Notes: generated by a model not told the origin, from the letters alone. Positions 33,476-41,963 are shown, counted from the stretch's first letter. The stretch: 64,000 nucleotides of DNA from Sandaracinus amylolyticus (GCF_000737325.1 NZ_CP011125.1:310001-374000); one strand, 5' to 3'. Program-made: numbers and translations.

Positions 33476-33640
33476 CACGAGCTCTCGGATCGGGAACGCG
33501 CGACCGAGCCCACGGGCACGGCGCGAGTCGGCTCCGAGCAGAGCACGCGCTCGCTCGTCCTTGCCCCTCGAGCGACCTCCGCAACGGATGTGCCCGGACG
33601 GAGTGAGGCAAAAAGCGCTGGAGTCTCGCGGCGCGCTCCA

Positions 33641-33662
33641 GAGCACGGAGCGCTCCGTGCTC
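33641..33662. repeat. Perfect 22-bp palindrome
   Basis: Bases 33641-33651 (GAGCACGGAGC) are exactly complementary to 33652-33662. The adjoining bases (GCGCGGAGCGC, 33665-33675) repeat part of it. It may be a regulator site or the core of a mobile palindromic repeat. Confidence 0.7.
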
Positions 33663-33818
33663 CAGCGCGGAGCGCTCGATGCTCCGAGCCGCGTGAGTGG
33701 GAATCGGGGCGACTCCCACTCTGCCAGAGAGGCACTCTGATCCGAGGAATCGACGTACGTTCTGACGCGCTCCACGCGCGACGCGACGCGTCAGACGCGA
33801 CGGAGCACACACACGATC

Positions 33819-33870
33819 ACAGGTGCGTGCCTGTCCGGGACTGGCACCCTCCGATGGGGCTGACAGGCAC
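33819..33870. repeat. GTGCCTGTC inverted pair
   Basis: GTGCCTGTC (33827-33835) and GACAGGCAC (33862-33870) form a 9-bp inverted repeat with a 26-nt loop. The first arm also pairs with ACAGG at 33819-33823. The same nonamer, in the same GCGTGCCTGTC context, occurs twice in the element at 47158-47380. Confidence 0.6.
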
Positions 33871-34090
33871 CGTGAGGATGTGAGTGCTCACGGCGCGAGG
33901 CGGCGGACCCGCGGGCGTCGCCCCCCAGGCGATCACGCCGCCGAGCGTTGGGTCGGGCCCCACACGCGCTGTGGGGTATCCCACGACGCCGCCGTGAGAA
34001 ACGCGCGGTTTCTTCGAGGAATTCGCGCGGCGCACCCGTTGCTGTGGACCTCGCCACGCGCGCGTCCTGCGTGCGTGATGGAGGGACGGG

Positions 34091-35425
34091 ATGAACAAGG
34101 CTTCTCTTTCGCTCTGGCTCGCGATGGCGCTGATGGGCGCCGGCTTGGTCGGGTGTGGGGACGACGATGGCGGCGGGGGCGGCGCGGACGCCGGTGTGGA
34201 AGACGCGGCGCAGGGGCAGGACGGATCGACGCCCGCGTGCAGCGAGGACTCCGAGTGCGACGACGGTGATCCCTGCAACGGCGCCGAGACCTGCGGCGCG
34301 AGCGGGTGCACCGAGGGCGCGGCGGCAGAGGACGGCACCGCGTGCGACGCCGATGGCGACGAGACGACGGCCGATCTCTGCGTGGCGGGCGAGTGCGGCG
34401 CGACGCGCTGCGGCGATGGGCACGCCGACGACTCGACCGGCGAGGAGTGCGACGACGGAAACGACGTGAGCGGCGACGGCTGCGACGACTGTCGCTTCTC
34501 GTGCGACGAGGACGCCGACTGCGACGACGACATCGAGTGCAACGGCGCCGAGACCTGCTCGGACGCGCACGTCTGCGAGCTCGGTGAGCCGCTCGCCGAC
34601 GAGACCGCGTGCGCCGCCGGCACCGGCACCTGCGCCGCGGGCGTGTGCCTCGCGCGCACGTGCACCGACGACGAGGACTGCAGCGACGGCAACGCGTGCA
34701 ACGGCGAGGAGACCTGCGGTGGCGAGACCGGCTGCACGATCGGCACCGCGCTCGACTGCGACGACGAGAACGCGTGCACCGCGGACTCGTGCGACGCGGC
34801 GGTGGGCTGCCGCCACGCGCTGATCGACGGCGATCGCGACGGCGCCGCGCCGACGAGCGCGGGCGCGTGCGGCACCGACTGCGACGACACCCGCGCCGAC
34901 GTGCACCCCGATGCCGACGACGTGTGCGACGGAGTCGACAACGACTGCGACGGCGAGACGGACGAGGGTGGCGTCACGACGTGGTACGTCGACTGTGATC
35001 GCGACAGCTACGCGCGCAGCGGCGCGGCGATGGTCGAGTCGTGCGCGCGTCCCGCGCCCGGCACGGCGGGCTGCGCGAGCGGCGGCGGATGGACGACGCG
35101 CGCGCCGAGCGCGCCCGCCGAGTCGGACTGCAACGACGGAGTCGCGGCGGTCAATCCCGGACAGGCCACGTTCCAGACCACCGCGATCGCCGGCGCGCCC
35201 GAGGCGAGCGACTACGACTACGACTGCAACGCGACGGAAGAGGTGCGCAGCGACGACGAAGGCGCGTGCCGGCGCGCGGGTCTCGTCTGCGCGGTCACCG
35301 AGGGCTGGAGCGGCGACGCGACGCCCGCGTGCGGCGCGACGGCGGACTGGGTCGTGCGCTGCATGCCGAGCGGTGTGCTCGGGTGCTCCGCGGTGACCGA
35401 GGAGCGCCAGCAGGCCTGTCGCTGA
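34091..35425 (+). CDS. Cys-rich lipoprotein with MopE-like metal-binding motif
   Basis: A 444-residue lipoprotein; lipobox GAGLVGC, and a D/G-rich linker. The first 250 residues are Cys-rich, with units such as CNGAETCG and CDDGNDVSGDGCDDC. At about residues 255-300 is the MopE-type motif: DCDDTRADVHPDADDVCDG followed by VDNDCDGETDEG, known from copper-repressible methanotroph MopE and widespread in myxobacterial surface proteins, where it is thought to bind calcium or another metal. The C-terminal domain, with NVNPGQA-like DCNDGVAAVNPGQ and three Cys pairs, is unrecognised. A 12-bp-stem terminator begins 24 nt after the stop. Confidence 0.87.
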   Translation: MNKASLSLWLAMALMGAGLVGCGDDDGGGGGADAGVEDAAQGQDGSTPACSEDSECDDGDPCNGAETCGASGCTEGAAAEDGTACDADGDETTADLCVAGECGATRCGDGHADDSTGEECDDGNDVSGDGCDDCRFSCDEDADCDDDIECNGAETCSDAHVCELGEPLADETACAAGTGTCAAGVCLARTCTDDEDCSDGNACNGEETCGGETGCTIGTALDCDDENACTADSCDAAVGCRHALIDGDRDGAAPTSAGACGTDCDDTRADVHPDADDVCDGVDNDCDGETDEGGVTTWYVDCDRDSYARSGAAMVESCARPAPGTAGCASGGGWTTRAPSAPAESDCNDGVAAVNPGQATFQTTAIAGAPEASDYDYDCNATEEVRSDDEGACRRAGLVCAVTEGWSGDATPACGATADWVVRCMPSGVLGCSAVTEERQQACR

Positions 35426-35448
35426 TCGCATCGTCGTGAGCGAGACGG

Positions 35449-35477
35449 AGGCCCTCGACGTCGCGCGTCGAGGGCCT
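35449..35477 (+). terminator. Hairpin terminator of the MopE-like gene
   Basis: AGGCCCTCGACG (35449-35460) and CGTCGAGGGCCT (35466-35477) pair perfectly over a TCGCG loop. It is followed by TCGCGTTTCG, a weak T stretch. It lies between the MopE-like stop and the FHA regulator and argues that the regulator starts after it. Confidence 0.75.
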
Positions 35478-35496
35478 TCGCGTTTCGCGTGCGTGA

Positions 35497-35502
35497 TACC
35501 AT
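35497..35502 (+). promoter_or_regulatory. Candidate -10 element (TACCAT) of the FHA regulator
   Basis: A TAnnnT box 8 nt before the GTG at 35511. It supports that start over an ATG two codons later and over a much earlier GTG that lies before the terminator hairpin. Confidence 0.35.
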
Positions 35503-35510
35503 CGCGATCG

Positions 35511-36860
35511 GTGTCGATGACGGTGACGCGTCGCTTCGGCGGTGGGGGGCCCACGCTGGCAGTGACCACGCTTCGCGCGGACGTTCTGGAAGGGCCCGAC
35601 CAGGGGCGCATCACGCGCACCCACGACGAGCGGTTCACGCTCGGGACCGCGCAGGGGAACGATCTCGTGCTCGGCGACGACACGGTGAGCCGCTTCCACG
35701 CGCTCGTGCGACGCACCGACGAGGGCATCCTCGTCGTCGATCAGCGCTCGACGAACGGCACGTGGGTCGGCGGCGCGCGCCTCGGCCAGGCGATCGTGAA
35801 GCCGGGCACGGTGCTGCAGCTCGGTCGCACCCACGTGCGCATCACCGAGGGCGCGGAGCTCGACGTCGAGATCCACGCGGGCGACGCGCTCGGCCCGCTG
35901 CGCGGTCGATCCCCGCAGATGCGGCGCGTGATGGCGTGGACGCGTCGTGCGTCCGCGAGCGAAGCGCCGGTGCTGCTGGTCGGCGAGTCGGGCACCGGCA
36001 AGGAAGCGGTCGCGCGCGCGATCCACGAGGGCGGCCCTCGCAAGGACCAGCCGTTCGTCGTCGTCGACTGCGGCGCGCTCACGCCGACGCTCGTCGCGAG
36101 CGAGCTGTTCGGGCACGAGCGCGGCGCGTTCACCGGCGCCGAGCGCCAGCACGTCGGCGCGCTCGAGCAAGCGCACGGCGGCACGCTCTTCCTCGACGAG
36201 GTCGGCGAGCTCCCGCGCGAGCTGCAGCCGGTGCTGCTCGGCGCGCTCGAGCGCAGCGTGTTCCGTCGCGTCGGTGGGCGCAGCGACGTGCACGTCGACG
36301 TGCGGGTGATCGCGGCGACGAACCGCGATCTGCGCGCGGAGATCAACGCGGGCTCGTTCCGGCTCGATCTCTTCTATCGGCTCGCGGTGCTGCAGCTCGA
36401 GCTGCCTCCGCTGCGCGAGCGCAGGGACGACATCCCGCTCCTGCTCGAGCACTTCCTGCGCGAGCTCGGGTACCGCGGAGAGATCGCGCGGCTCTTCCCC
36501 GAGGACGCGATGCGCGCGCTGCTCGATCATCGCTGGCCCGGCAACGCGCGCGAGCTGCGCAACGTCGCGCAGGCGACGCTCGCGCTCGGGCTCGAGTCGT
36601 TCCTCGACGGAGCGCCGCGCGCGCTCGAGCGCTCGGGCTCGGCGCCCGACGCGACGGGCGATCCCACGATGCTGCCGATCGCATCGTGGCTCGCGATGCC
36701 CTACAAGGAAGCGCGACAGCAGGCGCTCGGCGCGTTCGAGGAGCGCTACCTCGCGCACCTGCTCGAGCGCAGCGGCGGGAACGTGTCGCAGGCGGCGCGC
36801 GACGCGGGGCTCGATCGCTCGTACTTGTTCTCGCTGCTGCGACGCGCCGGCTTGCGCTGA
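35511..36860 (+). CDS. FHA-domain sigma-54-dependent transcriptional activator
   Basis: A 449-residue enhancer-binding protein. Residues 15-105 form an FHA domain (FTLGTAQGNDLVLGDDTVSRFHALV in family order, then RSTNGTWVGG), which reads phospho-Thr, so a Ser/Thr kinase is the likely input. The AAA domain has Walker A GESGTGKE (about residue 158), the sigma-54-contact loop GAFTGA (about residue 205), Walker B GGTLFLDEVGEL, and DLFYRLAVLQLELPPLRER. A Fis-type helix-turn-helix ends it (GNVSQAARDAGLDRSYLFSLLRRAG). A consensus sigma-54 promoter lies 92 bp downstream of the stop, before the VWA gene, and is the obvious target. Confidence 0.93.
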   Translation: MSMTVTRRFGGGGPTLAVTTLRADVLEGPDQGRITRTHDERFTLGTAQGNDLVLGDDTVSRFHALVRRTDEGILVVDQRSTNGTWVGGARLGQAIVKPGTVLQLGRTHVRITEGAELDVEIHAGDALGPLRGRSPQMRRVMAWTRRASASEAPVLLVGESGTGKEAVARAIHEGGPRKDQPFVVVDCGALTPTLVASELFGHERGAFTGAERQHVGALEQAHGGTLFLDEVGELPRELQPVLLGALERSVFRRVGGRSDVHVDVRVIAATNRDLRAEINAGSFRLDLFYRLAVLQLELPPLRERRDDIPLLLEHFLRELGYRGEIARLFPEDAMRALLDHRWPGNARELRNVAQATLALGLESFLDGAPRALERSGSAPDATGDPTMLPIASWLAMPYKEARQQALGAFEERYLAHLLERSGGNVSQAARDAGLDRSYLFSLLRRAGLR

Positions 36861-36951
36861 GCTGCCGAGAGTCGCGCCGCGCGGCACAGATCGCGCCGCG
36901 GTGTCGCGCTCGTCATCGCGAGTTCCCGCGATTTTGCGCTGCGATTTCCGC

Positions 36952-36967
36952 TGGCACCGCGCTTGTA
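36952..36967 (+). promoter_or_regulatory. Sigma-54 (-24/-12) promoter of the VWA lipoprotein gene
   Basis: TGGCAC (36952-36957), five bases, then TTGTA (36963-36967). This matches the consensus TGGCAC-N5-TTGCW except for one base after TTG. Transcription should start at about 36979, 35 nt before the ATG at 37014. The adjacent upstream gene codes for a sigma-54 activator. A possible activator site, ATCGCG-N6-CGCGAT, lies at 36915-36932. Confidence 0.8.
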
Positions 36968-37013
36968 GTGCGTGGCGCGAGAGCTCGCGCGTCGGGCTCG
37001 GGGAGGAACGCTC

Positions 37014-38492
37014 ATGCTCGTCTTCGCTTCGCCGGAGCGGCGCCGTCGCGCGCTCGCGCGCCTCGTCGCGCTGTCGATCCCACTCGCAGGCTGCTCGATG
37101 TCGGCGGGCGCGCCGGGCTCGTTCGGCGCGACGCCCGGTGGCGCGCAGGACATGGGGCTCGCGCGCGAGCTGATCGCCGCGGGACGCGTGCCTCCGCCCG
37201 AGGCGTTCGTCGTCGAGGGCATGTTCTCCGAGCACGATCTCCCGGTGGCTGGGGACGCGTGCACGCACACCCTCTGCGTGCGCGCGACCGGCGCGATCGC
37301 GCCCGACCTCGAGGGCGAGCAAGCCGGATGGATCCAGCTCGGGCTCTCGTCGACGATCGATCCCGAGACGTTCCAGCGCGCGCCGATCACCGCGATCGCG
37401 ACCGTCGACGTGTCGGGCTCGATGAGGTGGGACGACGGCGAGGACGCGCCGGGCGAGGTCGCGCGCACGTTCCTGCACGAGCTCGTCGATCGGCTCGACG
37501 AGCGCGACGCGTTCGCGATGGTCACCTACGGCAGCGACGTCTCGACCCCGGTGAGCACCGCGCCCGCGAGCGATCGTCCCGGCCTCCACGCCGCGATCGA
37601 TCGGCTGCACGAGGCGGGATCGACGAACATGGAAGCGGGGCTCGAGCGTGCGTTCGCGCTCGCGCGCGATGCGCGCCGTGCGAGCCCCGAGCGACCGGTG
37701 CGCGTGTTCCTGTTCACCGACGTGCAGCCCAACGTGGGCGCGACCAGCCCCGGCGCGTTCCAGTCGATGACCGAGGCCGCTGCCGCCGAGGGGATCGGGC
37801 TCACCGTGCTCGGCGTCGGCACCGGCATCGGCCAGGAAGTGATGCTCGCGATGAGCCACCTCCGCGGCGGCAACGCGTTCACGATGTTCCGCGCCGCCGA
37901 CGTCGCCACGCTGCTCGAGGACTCGTGGCCGTGGATGGCGAGCCCGATCGCGGTCGATCTCTCGCTCGCGATCAAGACCGATCCCGCGATGACGATCGCG
38001 CGTGGCATCGGGTTTCCCGGCGCCCCGATCGCGGCCGACGAGGTCGAGCTCGAGGTGGCGACCGTGTTCCTCTCGCGACGTCGCGGCGCGCTGCTGGTCG
38101 AGGCGCGCGGCGTCGAGGGCGCGTCGCTCGCGGGCGCGAGCGCACGCGTCGCGCTCTCGTACCAGGAGCCGAGCGGCGAGCTCGTCGACGAGGCCTTCGA
38201 CGTCGCGCTGCCCGCGCGCGCCGAGGGCGAGACCGAGGCGCACGTGCAGGACGTCACGCGCCGCACCGTCGCGCTCGCACTCCTCGTCGACGGGATGCAG
38301 GCCGCGGCGCGCGCGTACCCGAGCGATCGCGCGGGCGCGATCGAGCTCGTCCGCGCGGCGCACGCGCGCATCGAGGCCGCCGCGAGCGTGACCGGCGACG
38401 AGGCGCTGGCGACGGAGGTGGCGCTCGCCGCGGATCTGCTCGCGCTGATGGAAGCGGGCGCGCCGCAGGGCTCGCTCTACGGCGCGTACTGA
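37014..38492 (+). CDS. VWA-domain lipoprotein under sigma-54 control
   Basis: A 492-residue lipoprotein; GGGGAGGAA precedes the ATG. The lipobox is SIPLAGCSM. An N-terminal region of about 100 residues is unrecognised. The VWA domain (about residues 120-315) has the complete MIDAS: TVDVSGSMRWD, later STNMEAGLERAF and LFTDVQPNVGA. The C-terminal part holds a beta-rich domain and a helical end. The build resembles bacterial YfbK/TadG-like VWA proteins that mediate surface contacts. The sigma-54 promoter ends 46 nt upstream. The 3' end overlaps the convergent patatin gene by 16 bp. Confidence 0.88.
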   Translation: MLVFASPERRRRALARLVALSIPLAGCSMSAGAPGSFGATPGGAQDMGLARELIAAGRVPPPEAFVVEGMFSEHDLPVAGDACTHTLCVRATGAIAPDLEGEQAGWIQLGLSSTIDPETFQRAPITAIATVDVSGSMRWDDGEDAPGEVARTFLHELVDRLDERDAFAMVTYGSDVSTPVSTAPASDRPGLHAAIDRLHEAGSTNMEAGLERAFALARDARRASPERPVRVFLFTDVQPNVGATSPGAFQSMTEAAAAEGIGLTVLGVGTGIGQEVMLAMSHLRGGNAFTMFRAADVATLLEDSWPWMASPIAVDLSLAIKTDPAMTIARGIGFPGAPIAADEVELEVATVFLSRRRGALLVEARGVEGASLAGASARVALSYQEPSGELVDEAFDVALPARAEGETEAHVQDVTRRTVALALLVDGMQAAARAYPSDRAGAIELVRAAHARIEAAASVTGDEALATEVALAADLLALMEAGAPQGSLYGAY

Positions 38493-40375
38493 AGGTGCGC
38501 TGCGGGCTCGCTCGGGCGGCGCAGGACGTCGCTCGAGCGGCTCGCGAACCGCTCGGTGCCGCTCCACGACGCGAGCGCGCGCTGGGCGTGCGTGTAGCCG
38601 ATCTCGACGAGGCTCGGCCGCGCACCGAAGTCCAGCAGCTTGATGTGCTTCACCGGCGGCGCGAGGAAGAGCTCGGCGTGCCCTTCGGCGACGAGGTGCG
38701 AGAGCAGCCCCTTGCTCCCGAGCATCGCGGTCGCGGTGAGGAGCTGCATGATCGTCACGCCGCTGCGGCGCTCGGAGCCGCGCAGTCGCTCGCCGAGCTG
38801 CGTCCATCCGGTCGGCAGCGGCTCGGCGGGCACGTCCGCGGGATCGATGCCGAGCGAGCCCACGTCGACCGCGAGGATCGTCGCGCCGGGGCACTCGCGC
38901 TCCATCACGTCGATCGGCACGTTGTCGATCACCCCGCCGTCGACGAGCAGGCGACCGTCGAGCTGCACCGGCGGGAACACGCCGGGCAGCGAGCAGCTCG
39001 CGCGCACCGATCGCCAGACGAGCCCGCGATCGTGCACCACCGCGACCGCCTGGCTGATGTCGGTCGCGATGCAGAAGCACGGCAGCCAGAGATCGGGGAT
39101 CTCGACGTCGGCGAACCCGTCGCGCAGCACGCGATCGAGCTTGCGCCCCGCGAGCAACGACACGACGGGCACGTCGGGATCGCGCAGCGCACGCGCGTCG
39201 GGGACGCGCTCCGCGAAGAGCTCCGCGATCTCGCGCGGCGAGACCCCGAGCGCGTAGCCCGCGGCGACGACCGCGCCCATGCTCGTGCCCGCGATCGCGT
39301 CGATGGGGATGCCCGCTTCGTCGAGCGCGCGCAGCACGCCGATGTGCGCCAGCGCGCGCGCGCCGCCTCCGCCCAGCACGACGGTGATCGGCTGCTCTGC
39401 GACGTGACGCGCGACGCGCGCGAGATCCGCCGCACGACCGCGACGCACGTGATGGCGACGCCGGCACGGCAGCGCGAGCCACGCCGCGGTGCCGCGAGGC
39501 ACGGCGGTATCCGCCTCGTGCACGAGCACCAGATCGGTGCGCACCGAGGAGCGCCGCGCGAGCATCGCGCCCGCGCGTTCGATCTGCGCGGCCGCGCTCG
39601 GCCTCGCCGCGACGACGACACGATCGGTCTGCTCGAGGCACCACGCCGTCCACGGCGTCTCGTCGCGATCGCACACCAGGACGAGGAAGCCGCGCGCCTC
39701 CTGCTCGCTGCACCACCCGGCGATCGCGTGCCGGGCGCGATCGAACCCGTCGCGATCGAGCGCCTCGCCGCCGAACCGCTCGGCGACCTGCGCCGAGCGC
39801 GCGACGGATCCGGTCCCGAGCAGTGCGCCGAGCGCGCGCGCGAGCCCGTGCACCAGCTCGTCGATCGCGAGCTCCGGATCGATCGGCAGCACGGTCAGCA
39901 CGCGCGGGCGCTCGGCGGCCGAGGGCTTGGTGTGGGTCCGGACCGCGTTCTCGTACGCGACGCGCGCCTGCGCGGTGACGAGCTCGGGGTACGCGAGCAT
40001 GCACGCGAGGAGCGCGTCGCGGTGGAAGCGCAGCACCGTGCTGTCGCGCATCGCGAGCACCTGGCCCGCGGCCGAGGCACGCGCGACGACGAAGCTCAGT
40101 CCGCAGAACGCGCCGCGGCCCATCTCGAGCGAGATCACGCGCCCGGCGCGCTGGCTCGCGCGCTCGTCGGTGGCGCGCAGTCGCCCGCGCACCACGAGGA
40201 ACGCCGAGTCGGGCGGCGGCCCGGGCTCCATCAGGCGCGCGCCCGCAGGCACGAACACGCGCTCCGCGACGCGCGCCAGCGCGGTGATCGCGTCCTCCGA
40301 CAACGCAGAGAACGCCGGATCGATCGCGAGCAGCTCCTGCAGCTCGGCGACGCTCGTCGCGGGTCCGTCCGACAT
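38477..40375 (-). CDS. Patatin-like phospholipase with cyclic-nucleotide-binding domain
   Basis: A 632-residue protein. Residues 25-140 look like a cyclic-nucleotide-binding (cap family effector) domain: VFVPAGARLMEPGPPPDSAFLVVRGRLR by pattern and GRGAFCGLSFV. Residues 160-310 are unrecognised, with a Rossmann-like strand. The patatin domain (320-570) has the oxyanion loop GGGGARALAHIGVLRAL, the nucleophile Ser365 in GTSMGA, and the Asp in VDGGVIDNVP. This is the neuropathy-target-esterase layout, a lysophospholipase in animals. No signal peptide. It should hydrolyse phospholipid at the inner membrane under a nucleotide or redox signal. Confidence 0.9.
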   Translation of the reverse strand: MSDGPATSVAELQELLAIDPAFSALSEDAITALARVAERVFVPAGARLMEPGPPPDSAFLVVRGRLRATDERASQRAGRVISLEMGRGAFCGLSFVVARASAAGQVLAMRDSTVLRFHRDALLACMLAYPELVTAQARVAYENAVRTHTKPSAAERPRVLTVLPIDPELAIDELVHGLARALGALLGTGSVARSAQVAERFGGEALDRDGFDRARHAIAGWCSEQEARGFLVLVCDRDETPWTAWCLEQTDRVVVAARPSAAAQIERAGAMLARRSSVRTDLVLVHEADTAVPRGTAAWLALPCRRRHHVRRGRAADLARVARHVAEQPITVVLGGGGARALAHIGVLRALDEAGIPIDAIAGTSMGAVVAAGYALGVSPREIAELFAERVPDARALRDPDVPVVSLLAGRKLDRVLRDGFADVEIPDLWLPCFCIATDISQAVAVVHDRGLVWRSVRASCSLPGVFPPVQLDGRLLVDGGVIDNVPIDVMERECPGATILAVDVGSLGIDPADVPAEPLPTGWTQLGERLRGSERRSGVTIMQLLTATAMLGSKGLLSHLVAEGHAELFLAPPVKHIKLLDFGARPSLVEIGYTHAQRALASWSGTERFASRSSDVLRRPSEPAAHLQYAP

Positions 40376-40423
40376 CCGTGCTCTGCCGGCCACGTGGGTG
40401 CGGCGAGAGCCGGCGCAAGCGGA

Positions 40424-41044
40424 TCAGCGCGCCTTCACCGCGTAGCGCAGGTGCGTCACGCGCGGCGAGTGCACCGCCTCGGTGGTCGAGAGCGAGAGCT
40501 TCTTCGGATCCATGCGATCGAAGAGGCGAATCCCCTCACCGAGGAACACCGGCGCGAGCGCGACGTGGAATTCGTCGACGAGGCCCGCCTGCAGATATTG
40601 ACGGATCGTCTGCGCGCCACCCGCGATGCGGATGTCCTTGTCGCGCGCGACCGAGCGTGCCTGTCGCAATGCGCTCTCGATTCCGTCGTTGACGAAGTGG
40701 AACACGGTTCCTCCCGGGCGCTCCCAGGGCGCGCGGGGCTTGTGCGTGAGCACGAACACCGGCGTGTGGAACGGCGCCTCCTCGGGCCAGCTGTGCTCGC
40801 CGGCGTCGAACATGCGCTTGCCCATGATGCTCACGCCGGCGCGCTGGAACGTGCGCTCGAGGTGCGTGTTGTCGACGCCGGTCTCGCCGCCCTCTCCGAG
40901 CTTGAGGTTCTCGCGGAAGAACTTCTGATGAACGACGAAGTCCTGCAGTCCCAACCACTGCTGGAGCCACTGCTCGTCCGAGCGCCACTCGGGCGCGATG
41001 AATCCGTCGAGCGACATCGTCACGCTGAAGAACACCTTGCTCAT
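40424..41044 (-). CDS. Dihydrofolate reductase/RibD-like family protein
   Basis: A 206-residue cytosolic protein of the RibD C-terminal/DHFR-like family. Traits are the N-terminal strand KVFFSVTMSLDGFIAPEWR, VSIMGKRMFD, TPVFVLTHKPRAPW, DIRIAGGAQTIRQYLQAGLVDEFHVALAPVFLGEGIRLF. Such proteins bind NADPH; few have a known substrate. In this group they are common next to SRPBCC and ArsR genes, as here. The SRPBCC gene ends 92 nt upstream on the same strand, so they may be one transcript. GATCGATGAG before the ATG is a poor ribosome site (GGAGCGATCG). Confidence 0.87.
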   Translation of the reverse strand: MSKVFFSVTMSLDGFIAPEWRSDEQWLQQWLGLQDFVVHQKFFRENLKLGEGGETGVDNTHLERTFQRAGVSIMGKRMFDAGEHSWPEEAPFHTPVFVLTHKPRAPWERPGGTVFHFVNDGIESALRQARSVARDKDIRIAGGAQTIRQYLQAGLVDEFHVALAPVFLGEGIRLFDRMDPKKLSLSTTEAVHSPRVTHLRYAVKAR

Positions 41045-41136
41045 CGATCGCTCCTTCGACTGAAAAGAAGACGCAACTCACCCTCACGCGCGGGCTCGGC
41101 GCCCGCGCGCTGCTGCGCGAACCTCTGCGATCCGCG

Positions 41137-41598
41137 CTACTCGCCGAGCTCGGCGGCGAGCCTCTCGAGGAGCTCGCCGCACCCGAGCCGGCGCTGCTCG
41201 ACCGCTTCGCGGCCTTGTCCGAACAGCACGATCTGCTCGGTGTAACGCATGCGCGTGCCGCTCCCGGCGCGCTCGAGCACCAGCGTCGCGAGCGACACCG
41301 AGAAGCGCTTTCCGCTCATGGTCATGCCGTAGCTGTAGACGACTCGCCGATTCGCGACGATGTCGTGGAACACGGTGTCGTTCGTCATCGGCGGTCCGTC
41401 GCCGAATCGAAAGCGCGTGCGCTCGAGCCCGCCCTCTCGGAAGTCGAGCTCGAACGATTCGATGGTCCAGCCCTCGCCCTCGGCGAACCAGCGGCGCTTC
41501 TTCGCGGGGTCGGCCCACGCGTCGAAGACGCGCTCGGGCGCGGCGCGATACGTGCGCTCGACCGTGAAGACGTCGTGGTGGGTGGCCTCTTCGCTCAT
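41137..41598 (-). CDS. SRPBCC (AHSA1-like) domain protein
   Basis: A 153-residue protein of the AHSA1/SRPBCC family, with the START-like hydrophobic pocket. Typical parts: VERTYRAAPERVFDAWADPAKKRRWFA, the WTIESFELDFREGG strands, and the C-terminal TRMRYTEQIVLFGQG strand and long helix. The ATG at 41598 overlaps the ArsR stop (ATGA), so the start is firm. ArsR-SRPBCC pairs are widespread; the SRPBCC partner may bind the ligand sensed by the regulator or act on it. Ligand unknown. Confidence 0.88.
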   Translation of the reverse strand: MSEEATHHDVFTVERTYRAAPERVFDAWADPAKKRRWFAEGEGWTIESFELDFREGGLERTRFRFGDGPPMTNDTVFHDIVANRRVVYSYGMTMSGKRFSVSLATLVLERAGSGTRMRYTEQIVLFGQGREAVEQRRLGCGELLERLAAELGE

Positions 41599-41963
41599 CG
41601 CTTTTTCTTCCTCTTGTTCGTCGGGGGAGTCGGAGATGCTTCTTCTTCGTCGAGGAACGCGCCGAGCCGATCGAAGCGTCGCTCGCAGAGCGAACGGCGC
41701 TCGGCGATCCAGCGCTCGGCGGCGGCGAGGCCCTCGGGCGCGAGCTGACACGTGCGCACGCGCCCGACCTTCTGCGTCGTGATCACGCCGCTCTGCTCGA
41801 GCACCTGCACGTGCTGCACGACCGCCGCGAGCGTCATCGAGAACGGCGCGGCGAGCTCGCTCACCGACGCCGGCCCTCGACTGAGCCGATCGATCATCGC
41901 GCGCCGCGCGGGATCACCGAGCGCGTGGAACACGCGATCGACCGCTGCCTGTTGCTCAAGCAC
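41595..41963 (-). CDS. ArsR family transcriptional regulator (ArsR-SRPBCC module)
   Basis: A winged-helix repressor, 122 residues from the GTG at 41963 (a 143-residue form from an ATG at 42026 is possible). Core: VDRVFHALGDPARRAMIDRLSRGP, then the recognition part SVSELAAPFSMTLAAVVQHVQVLEQSG and wing GRVRTCQL. No metal-binding CxC is seen in the recognition helix. The tail is Lys/Arg-rich. Two 16-bp palindromes with TCAAG half-sites lie at and just upstream of this start (41956-41971 and 41995-42010), probably its own operators. It overlaps the SRPBCC gene and diverges from sdpR. Confidence 0.87.
   Translation of the reverse strand: MLEQQAAVDRVFHALGDPARRAMIDRLSRGPASVSELAAPFSMTLAAVVQHVQVLEQSGVITTQKVGRVRTCQLAPEGLAAAERWIAERRSLCERRFDRLGAFLDEEEASPTPPTNKRKKKR

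Larger units (their letters stand above)
33383..34090. other. 708-bp gene-free region rich in palindromes
   Basis: No gene is supported between the peroxidase start and the MopE-like gene start. It holds a nested hairpin (33422-33475), a perfect 22-bp palindrome (33641-33662), a hairpin GAGTGGGA/TCCCACTC (33695-33702 with 33714-33721), and a GTGCCTGTC/GACAGGCAC pair (33827-33835 with 33862-33870). The region should contain divergent promoters for both genes. Open frames in it show no G/C third-position bias pattern or family likeness. Confidence 0.6.

Noticed and set aside
33400-33810. Small genes within the region upstream of the peroxidase
   Set aside because: Frames here are Ser/Arg-rich, overlap palindromes and lack ribosome sites or likeness to known families.
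35489-41245. Open frame of about 1900 codons on the plus strand
   Set aside because: It crosses the FHA regulator, VWA, patatin and DHFR-like genes in another frame or strand. It is Arg-rich with no family likeness, as expected from high-GC antisense or shifted frames.
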